In this document: in pieces, positions 6,271 to 14,834 of the stretch
Position numbering within the stretch: position 1 is the first letter of the stretch
Layout of the letters: every line of letters begins with the position of its first letter
IMG/VR virus record: IMGVR_UViG_3300042549_005319
Coordinates: 1 to 38,022 of that record
Direction: 5' to 3' (one strand)
Length of the DNA stretch: 38,022 nt
Source: a virus
Position numbers and translations under genes: made by a program
Notes under the pieces: generated by a model
Seen by the model: the letters and a program-made list of their open reading frames with translations, nothing else
The model's database searches: none
Told to the model about the DNA's origin: nothing

Positions 6271-6879
6271 ATGAGTAGACCCATGCCGCCGGCCGATCTG
6301 CTCGAATCTCTATGGCTTACCTTGCGCCCGGCCACCGGTGTGTGGGATTGGGTGCAGAGCGAGATCCTTGCCGAAACCGGCAGCATCCATAACGAAGACC
6401 ACACCCACCTGATCGACGCAGACATCCAGGTGATGTGGGCCTCGTCGTGTTTCGAGAAGCAAGGTCGAACGGTCCTGGGTCAGGCCGAGCGGGTGGCGTT
6501 CCGTGCCGGTGGCTGGCAGAAGGCCCGGATGGAGCAGCAGATGATGGATTGGTTCGGCGACATGCCGGCTTTCATCATTACCCTGGCTGCCGACTACTGC
6601 GCACAGTGTTCTGACGCTGACTTCTGCGCACTGGTCGAGCATGAGCTGTACCACATCGCTCAAGCAAAGGATAAGTACGGCGCACCCAAGTTCACCCAAG
6701 AAGGATTGCCCAAGCTTGAGATGCGCGGACACGACGTTGAAGAATTTGTCGGAGTGGTTCGCCGCTACGGTGCAAGCCCTGACGTTCAAGCGTTGGTGGG
6801 CGCAGCAAACAATCCTGCTGAGGTGGGGAAATTGAACATATCGAGGGCCTGCGGAACCTGTCTGCTCAAGTCGGCCTGA
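6271..6879 (+). CDS. Putative phage zinc metallopeptidase
   Basis: 202 residues. The core HELYH (residues 124-128, in LVEHELYHIAQAKD) is a zinc-binding HExxH motif; a following GHDVEEFVGVVRRYG (about residues 152-166) offers the third ligand, as in the putative phage metallopeptidase domain often encoded beside terminase genes. There is no signal peptide, so it should act in the cytoplasm, perhaps on a prohead or host protein; the target is not known. An AAGGTG ribosome site lies upstream of ATG 6271. ATG 6283 is a possible alternative start. Confidence 0.72.
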   Translation: MSRPMPPADLLESLWLTLRPATGVWDWVQSEILAETGSIHNEDHTHLIDADIQVMWASSCFEKQGRTVLGQAERVAFRAGGWQKARMEQQMMDWFGDMPAFIITLAADYCAQCSDADFCALVEHELYHIAQAKDKYGAPKFTQEGLPKLEMRGHDVEEFVGVVRRYGASPDVQALVGAANNPAEVGKLNISRACGTCLLKSA

Positions 6880-6910
6880 TTCTGGACAGACTCTGGACGG
6901 ATGAAAATCT

Positions 6911-7372
6911 ATGGCAGCCCTTCAAAACGACGTGAAGGCCTTTATCGTTCAGGCCTTGGCGTGCTTCGACACGCCTTCGCAGGTTGTTGATGCCGTCCAA
7001 AAGGAATACGGGATATCGGTGACTCGCCAGCAGGTGGAGACGCACGACCCCACAAAGACTTCAGGGAAAGGCCTGGCCAAGCGCTGGGTGACGATGTTTG
7101 AAGATGCCCGCAAGCGCTTCCGCGAAGAAACCGCCGAGATTCCAATTGCCAACCGAGCGTTCCGGCTCCGCGCTATGAACCGGTTTGTCGAGCGGGCCGA
7201 GACAATGAAGAACATCGGCCTCGCAATGCAGATCCTCGAGCAGGCGGCCAAGGAAGTGGGAGACGTCTACGTCAATCGCAACCGGAAGGACGAGCCAGAC
7301 GATGAGCCGGCAATCCCGACGCGCATCCAGGTCGACGTAGTGGATGCGAGGAAGCCGAATGCCGAGCCTTAA
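6911..7372 (+). CDS. Terminase small subunit (DUF2280 type)
   Basis: 153 residues with an N-terminal helix-turn-helix-like region (KAFIVQALACFDTPSQVVDAVQKEYGISVTRQQVETHDP), a helical middle (RFREETAEIPIANRAFRLRAMNRFVERAETM) and an acidic tail. This pattern is the DUF2280 family, found directly upstream of terminase large subunits in Pseudomonas phages. Small terminases recognise packaging sites and stimulate the motor. Its 3' end overlaps the large subunit start by 14 bases, supporting the pairing. Confidence 0.8.
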   Translation: MAALQNDVKAFIVQALACFDTPSQVVDAVQKEYGISVTRQQVETHDPTKTSGKGLAKRWVTMFEDARKRFREETAEIPIANRAFRLRAMNRFVERAETMKNIGLAMQILEQAAKEVGDVYVNRNRKDEPDDEPAIPTRIQVDVVDARKPNAEP

Positions 7373-8660
7373 TGTTCCGCAGTCGCAATTCCTTCTGTTG
7401 CCCCACAAGTTTCGCGCCTTTATTGCTGGATTCGGCTCCGGAAAGACCTGGGTCGGATGCTCAGCACTGAGCAAGCATTTCATGGAGTGGCCCGGCGTCA
7501 ACGCTGGTTACTTCGCACCGACTTACCCGCAAATCCGAGACATCTTCTATCCCACGATGGAGGAGGTTGCATACGACTGGGGGCTGAAGACCAAGATCAA
7601 CCAGGCGAACCATGAGGTTCACATTTACAGCGGCCGGCAGTATCGCGGCACTGTGATTTGCCGGTCGATGGAGAAGCCGCAGACCATCGTCGGCTTCAAG
7701 ATCGGTCACGCATTGGTCGATGAGCTGGACGTGCTGACGTCGATCAAGGCGCAGCAGGCATGGCGCAAGATCATTGCCCGGATGCGTTACAACCTGCCCG
7801 GGCTGAAAAACGGCGTGGACGTAACCACGACGCCGGAGGGCTTCAAGTTCGTCTTCCTCCAGTTCGTGAAGCAGTTGCGCGACAAGCCAGCGCTGAAGGA
7901 GATGTACGGCCTGATCCAGGCCAGCACCTTCGACAACGAGTTGAACCTGCCTGACGACTACATCGCCTCTCTGATGGAGTCGTACCCCGAGCAGTTGATC
8001 CGCGCGTACCTAAATGGCCAGTTCGTCAACCTGACGTCGGGATCGATCTACCACGCCTACGACCGCAAGCTGAACCAGTGCTTCGATACTGTACAGCCTG
8101 GTGAGCCGCTGTTTATCGGCATGGACTTCAACGTCGGCAAGATGGCGGCGATCACTCACGTCAAACGAGATCAGGGTCTACCGCGCGCCGTGGATGAGCT
8201 GATGGATGGCTACGACACACCGGACATGATCCGTCGGATCAAAGAGCGGTACTGGGAACACACCGGCAACGACTACAAGAAGACCTGCGAGATCCGGATC
8301 TACCCGGACGCCTCCGGCGATTCGCGCAAGTCGGTCAATGCCAGCCTCACCGATATCGCCATGCTCAAGCAGGCTGGCTTCACAGTCATCGCGCCGGCGG
8401 CCAACCCGCCGGTGAAGGATCGGATCAACGCCATGAACGCCATGTTCTGCAATGCGCAGGGCGAGCGGCGTTACCTGGTTAATCCGTTTACATGTCCGAC
8501 CTATGCCGATGGCCTGGAACAGCAGATCTGGGCGCCCAATGGCGAGCCAGATAAGAGCCAAGGAAACGACCACGCCAACGATGGCGGCGGTTACTTCATT
8601 CACCGCGAGTACCCGATCATCAAACCGGTCACCGCTATCAAAATGGGATACGCCCGATGA
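7359..8660 (+). CDS. Terminase large subunit (packaging ATPase-nuclease)
   Basis: 433 residues from ATG 7359, chosen over ATG 7344 because GAGGAA sits five bases before it. Walker A GFGSGKT at residues 24-30; Walker B ALVDELD with D121 and E122; coupling motif TTTPEG at about 156-161. The C-terminal RNase H-like nuclease has acidic residues D256 (GMDFN), D317 (PDASGD) and D404/D408 (GNDHAND). It drives DNA into the prohead and cuts the concatemer. Length matches the usual 430-500. The next gene overlaps by four bases. Confidence 0.95.
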   Translation: MPSLNVPQSQFLLLPHKFRAFIAGFGSGKTWVGCSALSKHFMEWPGVNAGYFAPTYPQIRDIFYPTMEEVAYDWGLKTKINQANHEVHIYSGRQYRGTVICRSMEKPQTIVGFKIGHALVDELDVLTSIKAQQAWRKIIARMRYNLPGLKNGVDVTTTPEGFKFVFLQFVKQLRDKPALKEMYGLIQASTFDNELNLPDDYIASLMESYPEQLIRAYLNGQFVNLTSGSIYHAYDRKLNQCFDTVQPGEPLFIGMDFNVGKMAAITHVKRDQGLPRAVDELMDGYDTPDMIRRIKERYWEHTGNDYKKTCEIRIYPDASGDSRKSVNASLTDIAMLKQAGFTVIAPAANPPVKDRINAMNAMFCNAQGERRYLVNPFTCPTYADGLEQQIWAPNGEPDKSQGNDHANDGGGYFIHREYPIIKPVTAIKMGYAR

Positions 8661-10075
8661 GCAACGACGTCTCCTTCAAGCGGGCGGACTACATCGAAGT
8701 GCTGGATCGTTGGGCAACCGTGCGCGATGTTTGCGCCGGTCAGCACCGCGTTGTTGACCGACTGCCGTACATCAATGGTCACGACAGGTCGCCGGAGAAC
8801 GTAGACCGAAACAAGGCCTATCGCGAACGGGCGGTGTTCAAGAACGCCACCGGTCACACGCGCAATGGCTTGCTCGGTTTGGCGTTTCACAAAGACCCGA
8901 CGCTGACAGTTGCCAAGAAGATGGAGTACTTGCAGGACAACGCCAACGGCTCCGGCGTGAGCATCTACCAGCACTCGCAAGGCACACTCGAAAAGGTGCT
9001 TGAGGCTGGGCGGCATGGTCTTTACGTCGACTATCACCAAGACGCCGGCACCGGTGGGCACTCTGTGATCCTGTCGTACTGCGCCGAAGACATCATCAAC
9101 TGGCGCACGGGCATGGTGAACGGACACTGCGTGCTGACCCTGGTGGTGCTGCGCGAATCGCCGGAAATCGAAGACGGCTTCGGCTTCAAGGTGATCGAGC
9201 AGTACCGGGAACTGGCTCTTGAGGATGATGGCTTTGTCTGCCGTGTTTGGCGCCGGTCCGGGCCGAAAGGTGGCGGGCCACTGGCCGTTGTTGAGGAGTT
9301 CAGGCCTACAGGCACAGCCGGACGCTTGAAAGAGATTCCGTTCACCTTCGTCGGCGCGCAAAACAATGACCCAAGTATCGACGAGTCGCCGCTGTACGAC
9401 ATTGCGATGATCAATCTTGGTCACTATCGCAACAGCGCCGATTATGAAGACAGCGTCTTTTGGTGCGGCCAAGCCCAGCCTTGGATTTCCGGGCTGGATG
9501 AACAGTGGCGCGACTGGATGGAGAAGAACGGCGTTTACGTTGGCTCCCGCGCGCCGATGATGCTGCCTACCGGTGGCCAGTTCGGTTACGCCCAGCCACT
9601 GCCGAACACGCTGGTGAAGGAGGCCATGGCTGACAAGAACCAGATGATGATCGAGCTGGGCGCCCGCATGGTCGTAGCCTCTCTCTCGTCCAAGACGGCG
9701 ACCGAAGCGCGTGGTGATCAATCTGCATCGACGTCGGTGCTCGCCGGCTGCGTGGCCAACGTCAGCGAGGCATACACCAGGGCGATTATGTGGTGCTGCA
9801 CCTACATGGGCGTCGACGACGCAAAGGTTGCCTACCAGATCAACCAGGAATTCGTGGAGCTGACGGCAGATCCGCAAATGATCACCGCGCTGGTCGGACT
9901 CTGGCAAAACGGTGGATTCGCCAAAGCGGATCTTCGGGCATACCTGCGCAAGTTGGGCTTGATTGCGCCTGAGCGTACAGACCAGCAGATCGATGGCGAG
10001 CTTGCAGAGCAGGGCGACGGCTTGGGCCTGGACGATGAGGACAAAGTAGATGGCGGCAAACCAAGCAATCCTTGA
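8657..10075 (+). CDS. Portal protein (DUF4055 family)
   Basis: 472 residues beginning at an ATGA overlap with terminase. The N-terminal pattern (DRWATVRDVCAGQHRVVDR, YINGHD, KAYRERAVFKNATGHTRNGLLGLAF) and the central SVILSYCAEDIINWR are those of DUF4055 proteins, which sit between terminase and Mu F-like genes and are taken as portals. The portal ring forms the head vertex through which DNA passes. Position and length agree. A 553-codon open frame on the opposite strand here is a codon-bias shadow. Confidence 0.85.
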   Translation: MSNDVSFKRADYIEVLDRWATVRDVCAGQHRVVDRLPYINGHDRSPENVDRNKAYRERAVFKNATGHTRNGLLGLAFHKDPTLTVAKKMEYLQDNANGSGVSIYQHSQGTLEKVLEAGRHGLYVDYHQDAGTGGHSVILSYCAEDIINWRTGMVNGHCVLTLVVLRESPEIEDGFGFKVIEQYRELALEDDGFVCRVWRRSGPKGGGPLAVVEEFRPTGTAGRLKEIPFTFVGAQNNDPSIDESPLYDIAMINLGHYRNSADYEDSVFWCGQAQPWISGLDEQWRDWMEKNGVYVGSRAPMMLPTGGQFGYAQPLPNTLVKEAMADKNQMMIELGARMVVASLSSKTATEARGDQSASTSVLAGCVANVSEAYTRAIMWCCTYMGVDDAKVAYQINQEFVELTADPQMITALVGLWQNGGFAKADLRAYLRKLGLIAPERTDQQIDGELAEQGDGLGLDDEDKVDGGKPSNP

Positions 10076-11138
10076 CGCTACGATTCGGCACGCTGTCTTC
10101 CTCGAGAAGCTGAAGGCCGGGGAGGTCGGCAAGTTCGCCCCGTTCCTGAAGGAGATCGACCGCTCGATACGCGACCGGCTCACCCAGTCGGATCTGACCG
10201 AGTACAACGTGAAGCGGTTGGAGGCGCTGCTGAAAGAGGTCGACAGCCTATTGCTAGGCATCTTCGACCGCTACAGCGCACAACTGAACCTCGACCTGAT
10301 CGACATCGCCAATTACGAGGCTGAGTTTGAAGCGTCGAGCCTGGTCCGGTCAGCGCCGGTTGGTGTCTCGTTGGATGTGGTCGCGCCAACGGCAGCGGCT
10401 ATCCGCACGGCGGTGCTGACCAACCCCCTCAGTGTGCGCGGCACCGGCGGCGGCAAGCTGCTGAAGTCGTTCATCAAGGGCTGGACCAGTGCCGAGCGCG
10501 AGCGCGTCACCGGCGCGATTCGACAGGGTTTCTTCGAGGGGCAGACGAACTTCCAGATCATCCGCAACATTCGCGGAACAAAGTCGGCCCGCTACAAGGA
10601 CGGCATTCTCGCCACCACCAACCGCAATGCCAGCACGGTCGTGCACACCGCAATTCAACATGTATCATCTCAGGCGCGTATGGAGGTGGCCAAGACCAAC
10701 ACCGACATCGTATCTGAAGTCGAGATGGTCGCGACGCTGGACAGCAAGACCAGCCAGCAGTGCAGGTCGATGGATAAGCGGCGGTTCCCGGTCGATTCCG
10801 GCCCGCGGCCGCCGTTTCACCCCAATTGCCGCACCACGTTCGTCTTGCTGACCAAGCTCAGCGAGATGTTCTCCGAGGGCGCTACCCGGGCTTCCGTGGG
10901 CGCAGATGGAGCAGGGCAGGTCAGTGCTAGCCTCGACTATTACCACTGGCTTCAGCAGCAGCCGGCGTCGTTTCAGAATGTGGCAATCGGGCCGGTGCGG
11001 GCAAAGCTGTTTCGCGAGGGTGGCCTGAGTGTTGAGCGCTTCGCGGAGCTGCAACTCGATCGGAACTTCGCGTCGCTGACTTTGTTGCAGATGAAAGGCT
11101 TGGAGCCCTTGGCATTTGAAAGGGCGGGTTTGGCTTGA
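10050..11138 (+). CDS. Minor head protein, Mu F / SPP1 gp7 family
   Basis: 362 residues, overlapping the portal gene by 26 bases. The C-terminal half has the family motif: a helical segment TVVHTAIQHVSSQARMEVAK, then VATLDSKTSQQCRSMDKRRFPV followed by PPFHPNCRTTF, a Cys/His cluster characteristic of Mu F-like head morphogenesis proteins. These are minor capsid proteins needed early in head assembly, some carried in the head. The last 100 residues after the cluster are variable. Confidence 0.88.
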   Translation: MAANQAILDATIRHAVFLEKLKAGEVGKFAPFLKEIDRSIRDRLTQSDLTEYNVKRLEALLKEVDSLLLGIFDRYSAQLNLDLIDIANYEAEFEASSLVRSAPVGVSLDVVAPTAAAIRTAVLTNPLSVRGTGGGKLLKSFIKGWTSAERERVTGAIRQGFFEGQTNFQIIRNIRGTKSARYKDGILATTNRNASTVVHTAIQHVSSQARMEVAKTNTDIVSEVEMVATLDSKTSQQCRSMDKRRFPVDSGPRPPFHPNCRTTFVLLTKLSEMFSEGATRASVGADGAGQVSASLDYYHWLQQQPASFQNVAIGPVRAKLFREGGLSVERFAELQLDRNFASLTLLQMKGLEPLAFERAGLA

Positions 11139-11189
11139 AATAGCTATTCGCTTCGTTAAGGTGTCTTTGACATAAACAGGGAGTTACAC

Positions 11190-11855
11190 ATGCACCTTAC
11201 CAAGCCAGACATTCCATATTTGACCAGCGAGATCATCGGCACTGATGAAGGTTGTGGGATTTTCATTCCCGCGAACCGAATGCTTTATCAGTTTGTGAGA
11301 GATAACCCGAGCAATACTGACAAGGCTCAGATTGCGTCTAAGGCATTGATCATTGGACGAAGTCTCTCTGCATCTGCAGAGCGGCGCACACCTAGCGAAG
11401 TGGACCCTGTCACTGGTACAGCTAATTTCTACGACCTATTGGGGCAGACCATTGCCGACTCGATGGTCGGAGAGTTGCTCGATATGCTGGATGAGGATCA
11501 GGAACTCACTCCGATGTTGCTTGGCGACGTTGTAAAGACCCATGCTTTTCTATGCGATGCAGTCACCAAAATAACTGAAAAAGATTGCAGCAGTTTCTCT
11601 TCAAAATATCTTCATTTTCATCGCCCAAAGCTGTTTCCGATGATGGATTCTAGAGCTCGAACGGCTTTGAAATGGGTGGCAGATGAGCAAGATTGGGTTT
11701 TCGCACATACAACTGCAGGGCAATCTAAAAACTACAGAGTTTACGTGGATCACTTCCTGCGAGCTCGCCAGCTTTTCGAAGATTACCTGGAGCGACCATT
11801 AAGCTTGAGAGAGATGGACAACATCCTTCTGAACCGATTCGACTTATACATTTGA
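11190..11855 (+). CDS. Inserted gene of unknown function between head genes (moron)
   Basis: 221 residues, visibly AT-richer than its neighbours. RBS AGGGAG lies 6 bases before ATG 11190. A conserved-looking core FSSKYLHFHRPKLFPMMDSR (about residues 130-150) and a following YRVYVDHFLRARQLFEDYL suggest a compact helical domain; similar SKxLHFxxPxxFPxxDS segments are familiar to me from uncharacterised bacterial proteins, some resembling HhH-type folds, but I cannot name one. It has its own terminator at 11868 and breaks the minor head-scaffold junction, so it is probably cargo rather than a virion gene. A defence or exclusion role is possible but not shown. Confidence 0.75.
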   Translation: MHLTKPDIPYLTSEIIGTDEGCGIFIPANRMLYQFVRDNPSNTDKAQIASKALIIGRSLSASAERRTPSEVDPVTGTANFYDLLGQTIADSMVGELLDMLDEDQELTPMLLGDVVKTHAFLCDAVTKITEKDCSSFSSKYLHFHRPKLFPMMDSRARTALKWVADEQDWVFAHTTAGQSKNYRVYVDHFLRARQLFEDYLERPLSLREMDNILLNRFDLYI

Positions 11856-11867
11856 CGATCATGAATC

Positions 11868-11891
11868 TAACCCGCTTCGGCGGGTTTTTTT
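11868..11891 (+). terminator. Intrinsic terminator with UUCG loop
   Basis: Stem AACCCGC / GCGGGTT (11869-11875 with 11880-11886) closed by TTCG and followed by seven T. A 29-bp stretch covering it (11870-11898) is repeated exactly at 26908-26936. Confidence 0.92.
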
Positions 11892-11933
11892 ATGCCTGCA
11901 AAGCGGGCAACACCTACCCAGGGGCGTACCAAC

Positions 11934-12662
11934 GTGGCAGAAGAAAACGAAATCGACCTAGACGATCCGGCAATCAAGGCCGCTATCGCGACTGCTGTTG
12001 AGGCCTCCGTATCTGGTCTGAAAACCAAGAACTCCGAATTGCTGGGCAAGCTTAAGGAAACCAACGGCAAGCTCAGCCAGTTCGAAACTCAGTTCGAGGG
12101 CATCGACATCGACGCAGTCAAAGGCTTGCTCAGCCGGGCCGGCCAGGACGAAGAAACCAAGCTGCTGACCGAGGGCAAGGTGGACGAGGTGTTCAATCGT
12201 CGTACCGAGCGTTTGCGTGGCGACTACGACAAGCAGTTGAAGACTGTCACCGCGCGGGCTGAGAAGGCCGAAGCATTCGCTGCCAAGTTTCAGGGCAAAG
12301 TCCTGGGCGATTCGGTGCGCGGTGCTGCACTGAAAGCCGGCGCACTGCCGGAAGCAACCGACGACATCATCCTGCGCGCCAAAGGCGTGTTCTCGCTTAA
12401 CGAAGAGGGTGAAGCGGTCGCCGTTGATGAATCCGGCCAGGTCATCCTCGGCAAGGACGGCAAGACCCCTCTGACTCCGCTCGAATGGGCGGAATCACTG
12501 CGCGAAAGCGCACCTCATCTGTGGCCAAGGGCTTCAGGGACACAAGCCCCGGGCGGGGGCAGCGGCCAGGCTGCATTCAAGCGCTCCGAAATGACTGCCG
12601 AGCAAAAGCGCGACTACCAGCGCAAGCACGGCCAAACCGCATACCTGCAATTGCCCAAGTAA
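11934..12662 (+). CDS. Scaffold-like head assembly protein
   Basis: 242 residues from GTG 11934 (AGGGG upstream); the ATG at 11892 is inside the terminator T-run region and would add a 14-residue lead of unlikely origin. The protein is acidic at the start (EENEIDLDDPAIK), then a long helical coiled coil to about residue 130, and a disordered Gly-rich C-terminus ending in a basic helix (TAEQKRDYQRKHGQ). Coiled coil plus basic C-terminal helix directly before the major capsid gene is the standard scaffold design: it guides procapsid assembly and leaves. Confidence 0.75.
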   Translation: MAEENEIDLDDPAIKAAIATAVEASVSGLKTKNSELLGKLKETNGKLSQFETQFEGIDIDAVKGLLSRAGQDEETKLLTEGKVDEVFNRRTERLRGDYDKQLKTVTARAEKAEAFAAKFQGKVLGDSVRGAALKAGALPEATDDIILRAKGVFSLNEEGEAVAVDESGQVILGKDGKTPLTPLEWAESLRESAPHLWPRASGTQAPGGGSGQAAFKRSEMTAEQKRDYQRKHGQTAYLQLPK

Positions 12663-12674
12663 GGGGATTCACCC

Positions 12675-13637
12675 ATGGCAACGACTGTGAGCAGCGACCT
12701 GATCATCTATAACGATGAGGCGCAAACCGCATACCTGGAGCGTGTCCAGGACAACCTCGACGTATTCAACGCATCGTCCAACGGCGCGATCGTACTCGAC
12801 AACGAACTGATCGAAGGCGACTTCCGCAAGCGCTCTTTCTACAAGATCGGCGGCTCGCTGGAGCATCGCGACATCAACTCCACCGGCAAGGTGACCGCGA
12901 AGAAGATCGGCGCGGGCGAAGCTGTTGGCGTCAAGGCACCGTGGAAGTACGGCCCGTACCAGACCACCGAAGAGGCCTTCAAACGTCGCGGTCGTCCGGT
13001 CGACGAGTTCTCCCAGATCATCGGTGCCGACGTTGCCGACGCCACTCTGGAAGGTTTCATCCAGTACGCGACTGCTGCACTGCGCGCTTCGATCAGCTCC
13101 AACTCTGACATGGTGGTTTCGGCCAACATCGAGACCGACGGCAAGAAGACCCTGACCCGCGGCATGCGCAAGTTCGGTGACAAGTTCGGCCGCATCGCGC
13201 TGTGGGTCATGCACTCCAGTGCTTACTTCGACATCGTCGACGAGGCGATCGCGAACAAGGTCTACGAAGAGGCGGGTGTTGTCATCTACGGCGGCCTGCC
13301 AGGCACTCTCGGCAAGCCGGTGCTGGTCACTGACACCGCCCCGGCCGATGTGATTTTCGGCCTGCTGCCAAACGCTGTTGTGATCACAGAGTCGCAGGCG
13401 CCGGGCTTCCGTTCGTACGCGGTGAACGACGAAGAGAACCTGGGTATCGGCTACCGCGCTGAAGGCACCGTCAACATCGATGTTCTCGGCTACAGCTGGA
13501 AGGAAACCGCTGGTGGTGCGAACCCTACGCTTGCCGCTGTGGGTTCGGCTGCGAATTGGGTAAAGCACTCCAACAGCAACAAAGTGACTGCTGGCGTGCT
13601 GATCACCCTGACCACCACGCTACCAGCCGGCGGCTGA
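12675..13637 (+). CDS. Major capsid protein
   Basis: 320 residues following the scaffold gene by 12 bases with a GGGGATT ribosome site. Features such as SFYKIGGSLEHRDIN near residue 60, ALWVMHSSAYFDIVDEAI in the middle and PGTLGKPVLVTDTAP are typical of a large group of siphophage capsid proteins with the HK97 fold. Codon use is the most G+C-biased and regular in the window, as expected for the most abundant product. The C-terminal 30 residues are Ser/Thr/Gly rich. A hairpin follows the gene. Confidence 0.88.
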   Translation: MATTVSSDLIIYNDEAQTAYLERVQDNLDVFNASSNGAIVLDNELIEGDFRKRSFYKIGGSLEHRDINSTGKVTAKKIGAGEAVGVKAPWKYGPYQTTEEAFKRRGRPVDEFSQIIGADVADATLEGFIQYATAALRASISSNSDMVVSANIETDGKKTLTRGMRKFGDKFGRIALWVMHSSAYFDIVDEAIANKVYEEAGVVIYGGLPGTLGKPVLVTDTAPADVIFGLLPNAVVITESQAPGFRSYAVNDEENLGIGYRAEGTVNIDVLGYSWKETAGGANPTLAAVGSAANWVKHSNSNKVTAGVLITLTTTLPAGG

Positions 13638-13650
13638 TACTGGCCCTGAC

Positions 13651-13670
13651 AGCGGCCAGCAGTGGCCGCT
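13651..13670 (+). other. Hairpin without T-run after the capsid gene
   Basis: AGCGGCCA / TGGCCGCT (8 bp, perfect) with loop GCAG lies 14 bases after the capsid stop. There is no T-run, so it should not terminate; a role in mRNA 3' protection or in spacing the next gene's expression is inferred. Confidence 0.55.
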
Positions 13671-13682
13671 ACGGAGACTTTT

Positions 13683-14273
13683 ATGGAACTGGTTTACTCC
13701 ACTCAGAATTCGGATTTCGATCCGGAAAAGCGGTACCGCAATCCAGCGCACTTTGATCGGCCTGAAGCGGGTGTGACACACGCGGTTGTGATTGGCGATT
13801 GGCCGAAGGTGGTCGACGCTTATGAGGCGCTTGGCGTTGAGGTCTTGGTGACGAAGCCTTTGATCAGCGAACCGGTTGATTTAGGTGGCGCTGCGGTCAT
13901 TGCCAGCCTTGAGCAGGACAACGCCACGCTGCGCGCCGAGCGCGACGGCATCCTGCGACTGATCGAAGCCGCCGAGGGGCAATCGGAGCTGGAACACCCG
14001 GGCGCAGGCGAACTGCCGATCCGCTTGTTCGGTGCGCTGAAAGCCATTCATGATGGTTTCGAAACCCTTACGGGCGAACGTGACAACTTGGCGGGCGAGG
14101 TTGAATCTCTCCGCGCTGAAGTCGAACGCCTGAAGGCGGCAGCGGAACCGGTCGACAATGCTGAGAAGATCGCTGGTCTCAAAGCGAAGCTCGACGCCGC
14201 CAATGTGCCGTATCGAGCGAATGCTTCGGTTGAGTCGCTGGAAAAGGCGGTCTCTGAGCTTCCGAACGCGTAA
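13683..14273 (+). CDS. Head-region coiled-coil protein with HeH/LEM-like end
   Basis: 196 residues from ATG 13683, which has CGGAG seven bases upstream (an earlier GTG at 13662 lies in the hairpin). Residues 1-65 are a small mixed domain; residues 75-155 carry coiled-coil segments; the end (KIAGLKAKLDAANVPYRANA then SVESLEKAVSEL) looks like a HeH/LEM-like helix-extended-helix often found in phage head proteins after the capsid gene. Probably a virion or assembly protein; exact role unknown. Confidence 0.65.
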   Translation: MELVYSTQNSDFDPEKRYRNPAHFDRPEAGVTHAVVIGDWPKVVDAYEALGVEVLVTKPLISEPVDLGGAAVIASLEQDNATLRAERDGILRLIEAAEGQSELEHPGAGELPIRLFGALKAIHDGFETLTGERDNLAGEVESLRAEVERLKAAAEPVDNAEKIAGLKAKLDAANVPYRANASVESLEKAVSELPNA

Positions 14274-14330
14274 TAATCCGGGTGCCCGGTAACGTGGCAT
14301 CCGATCCAGAACATCACAGCGAGCTGATTC

Positions 14331-14834
14331 ATGACTCTCATCATCGAGGACGGTACCGGCAAGCCTGACGCCGAAAGCTACGCATCCGCCGAGGACTTGG
14401 CCATGTACGCCGTGAAGTTCGGCGTGACCATCCCGGCAGATGTTCCTGCACAGGAAGCGCTGCTGCGCCGGGCCGCGCTGGCGATGGACGGCATGACGTG
14501 GAAGGGGCGAAAGTCCAACAGCGAGCAGGCGCTGTCCTGGCCGCGCCGAGGCGTCGAGCTGGATTACGAGATCAAACCCGACAACTACCTGCCGGCGCGA
14601 ATCCAGTACGGCCAAATGGCGCTGGCCGCCGAGATCCTCACCGACGACGTCGACCCGATCGAGAAGCGCAAAGGCGCTGTAACGCTTGAGCGTGTCGAAG
14701 GCGCGGTGACTCGCGAGTATGCGACGATCCCAAACACCAGCGGCCGACTTTTGCCGGCGGCGCCGGACCGGCCGAGCGCAACACAGTTTGCTGACTATCT
14801 GCAACGTCGCGGGTTGTTCGCTGTAAGGGCTTAG
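14331..14834 (+). CDS. Head-tail connector, DnaT-like family
   Basis: 167 residues. Pattern YASAEDLAMYAVKFGV, then EALLRRAALAMDGM-WKGRK and ALSWPRRGVE, matches phage proteins annotated as DnaT-like single-stranded DNA-binding proteins, which by position act as head completion (adaptor) proteins at the portal. I infer a connector role here, not DNA replication. It lies between head and neck genes. The stop codon abuts the stop of the following reverse gene. Confidence 0.75.
   Translation: MTLIIEDGTGKPDAESYASAEDLAMYAVKFGVTIPADVPAQEALLRRAALAMDGMTWKGRKSNSEQALSWPRRGVELDYEIKPDNYLPARIQYGQMALAAEILTDDVDPIEKRKGAVTLERVEGAVTREYATIPNTSGRLLPAAPDRPSATQFADYLQRRGLFAVRA

Noticed and set aside
8600-10261. A 553-codon open frame on the minus strand
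   Set aside because: It lies antisense to the DUF4055 portal gene and continues into the next gene; composition (many Arg, His, Val) is that of a G+C-rich codon-bias shadow, with no start signal.
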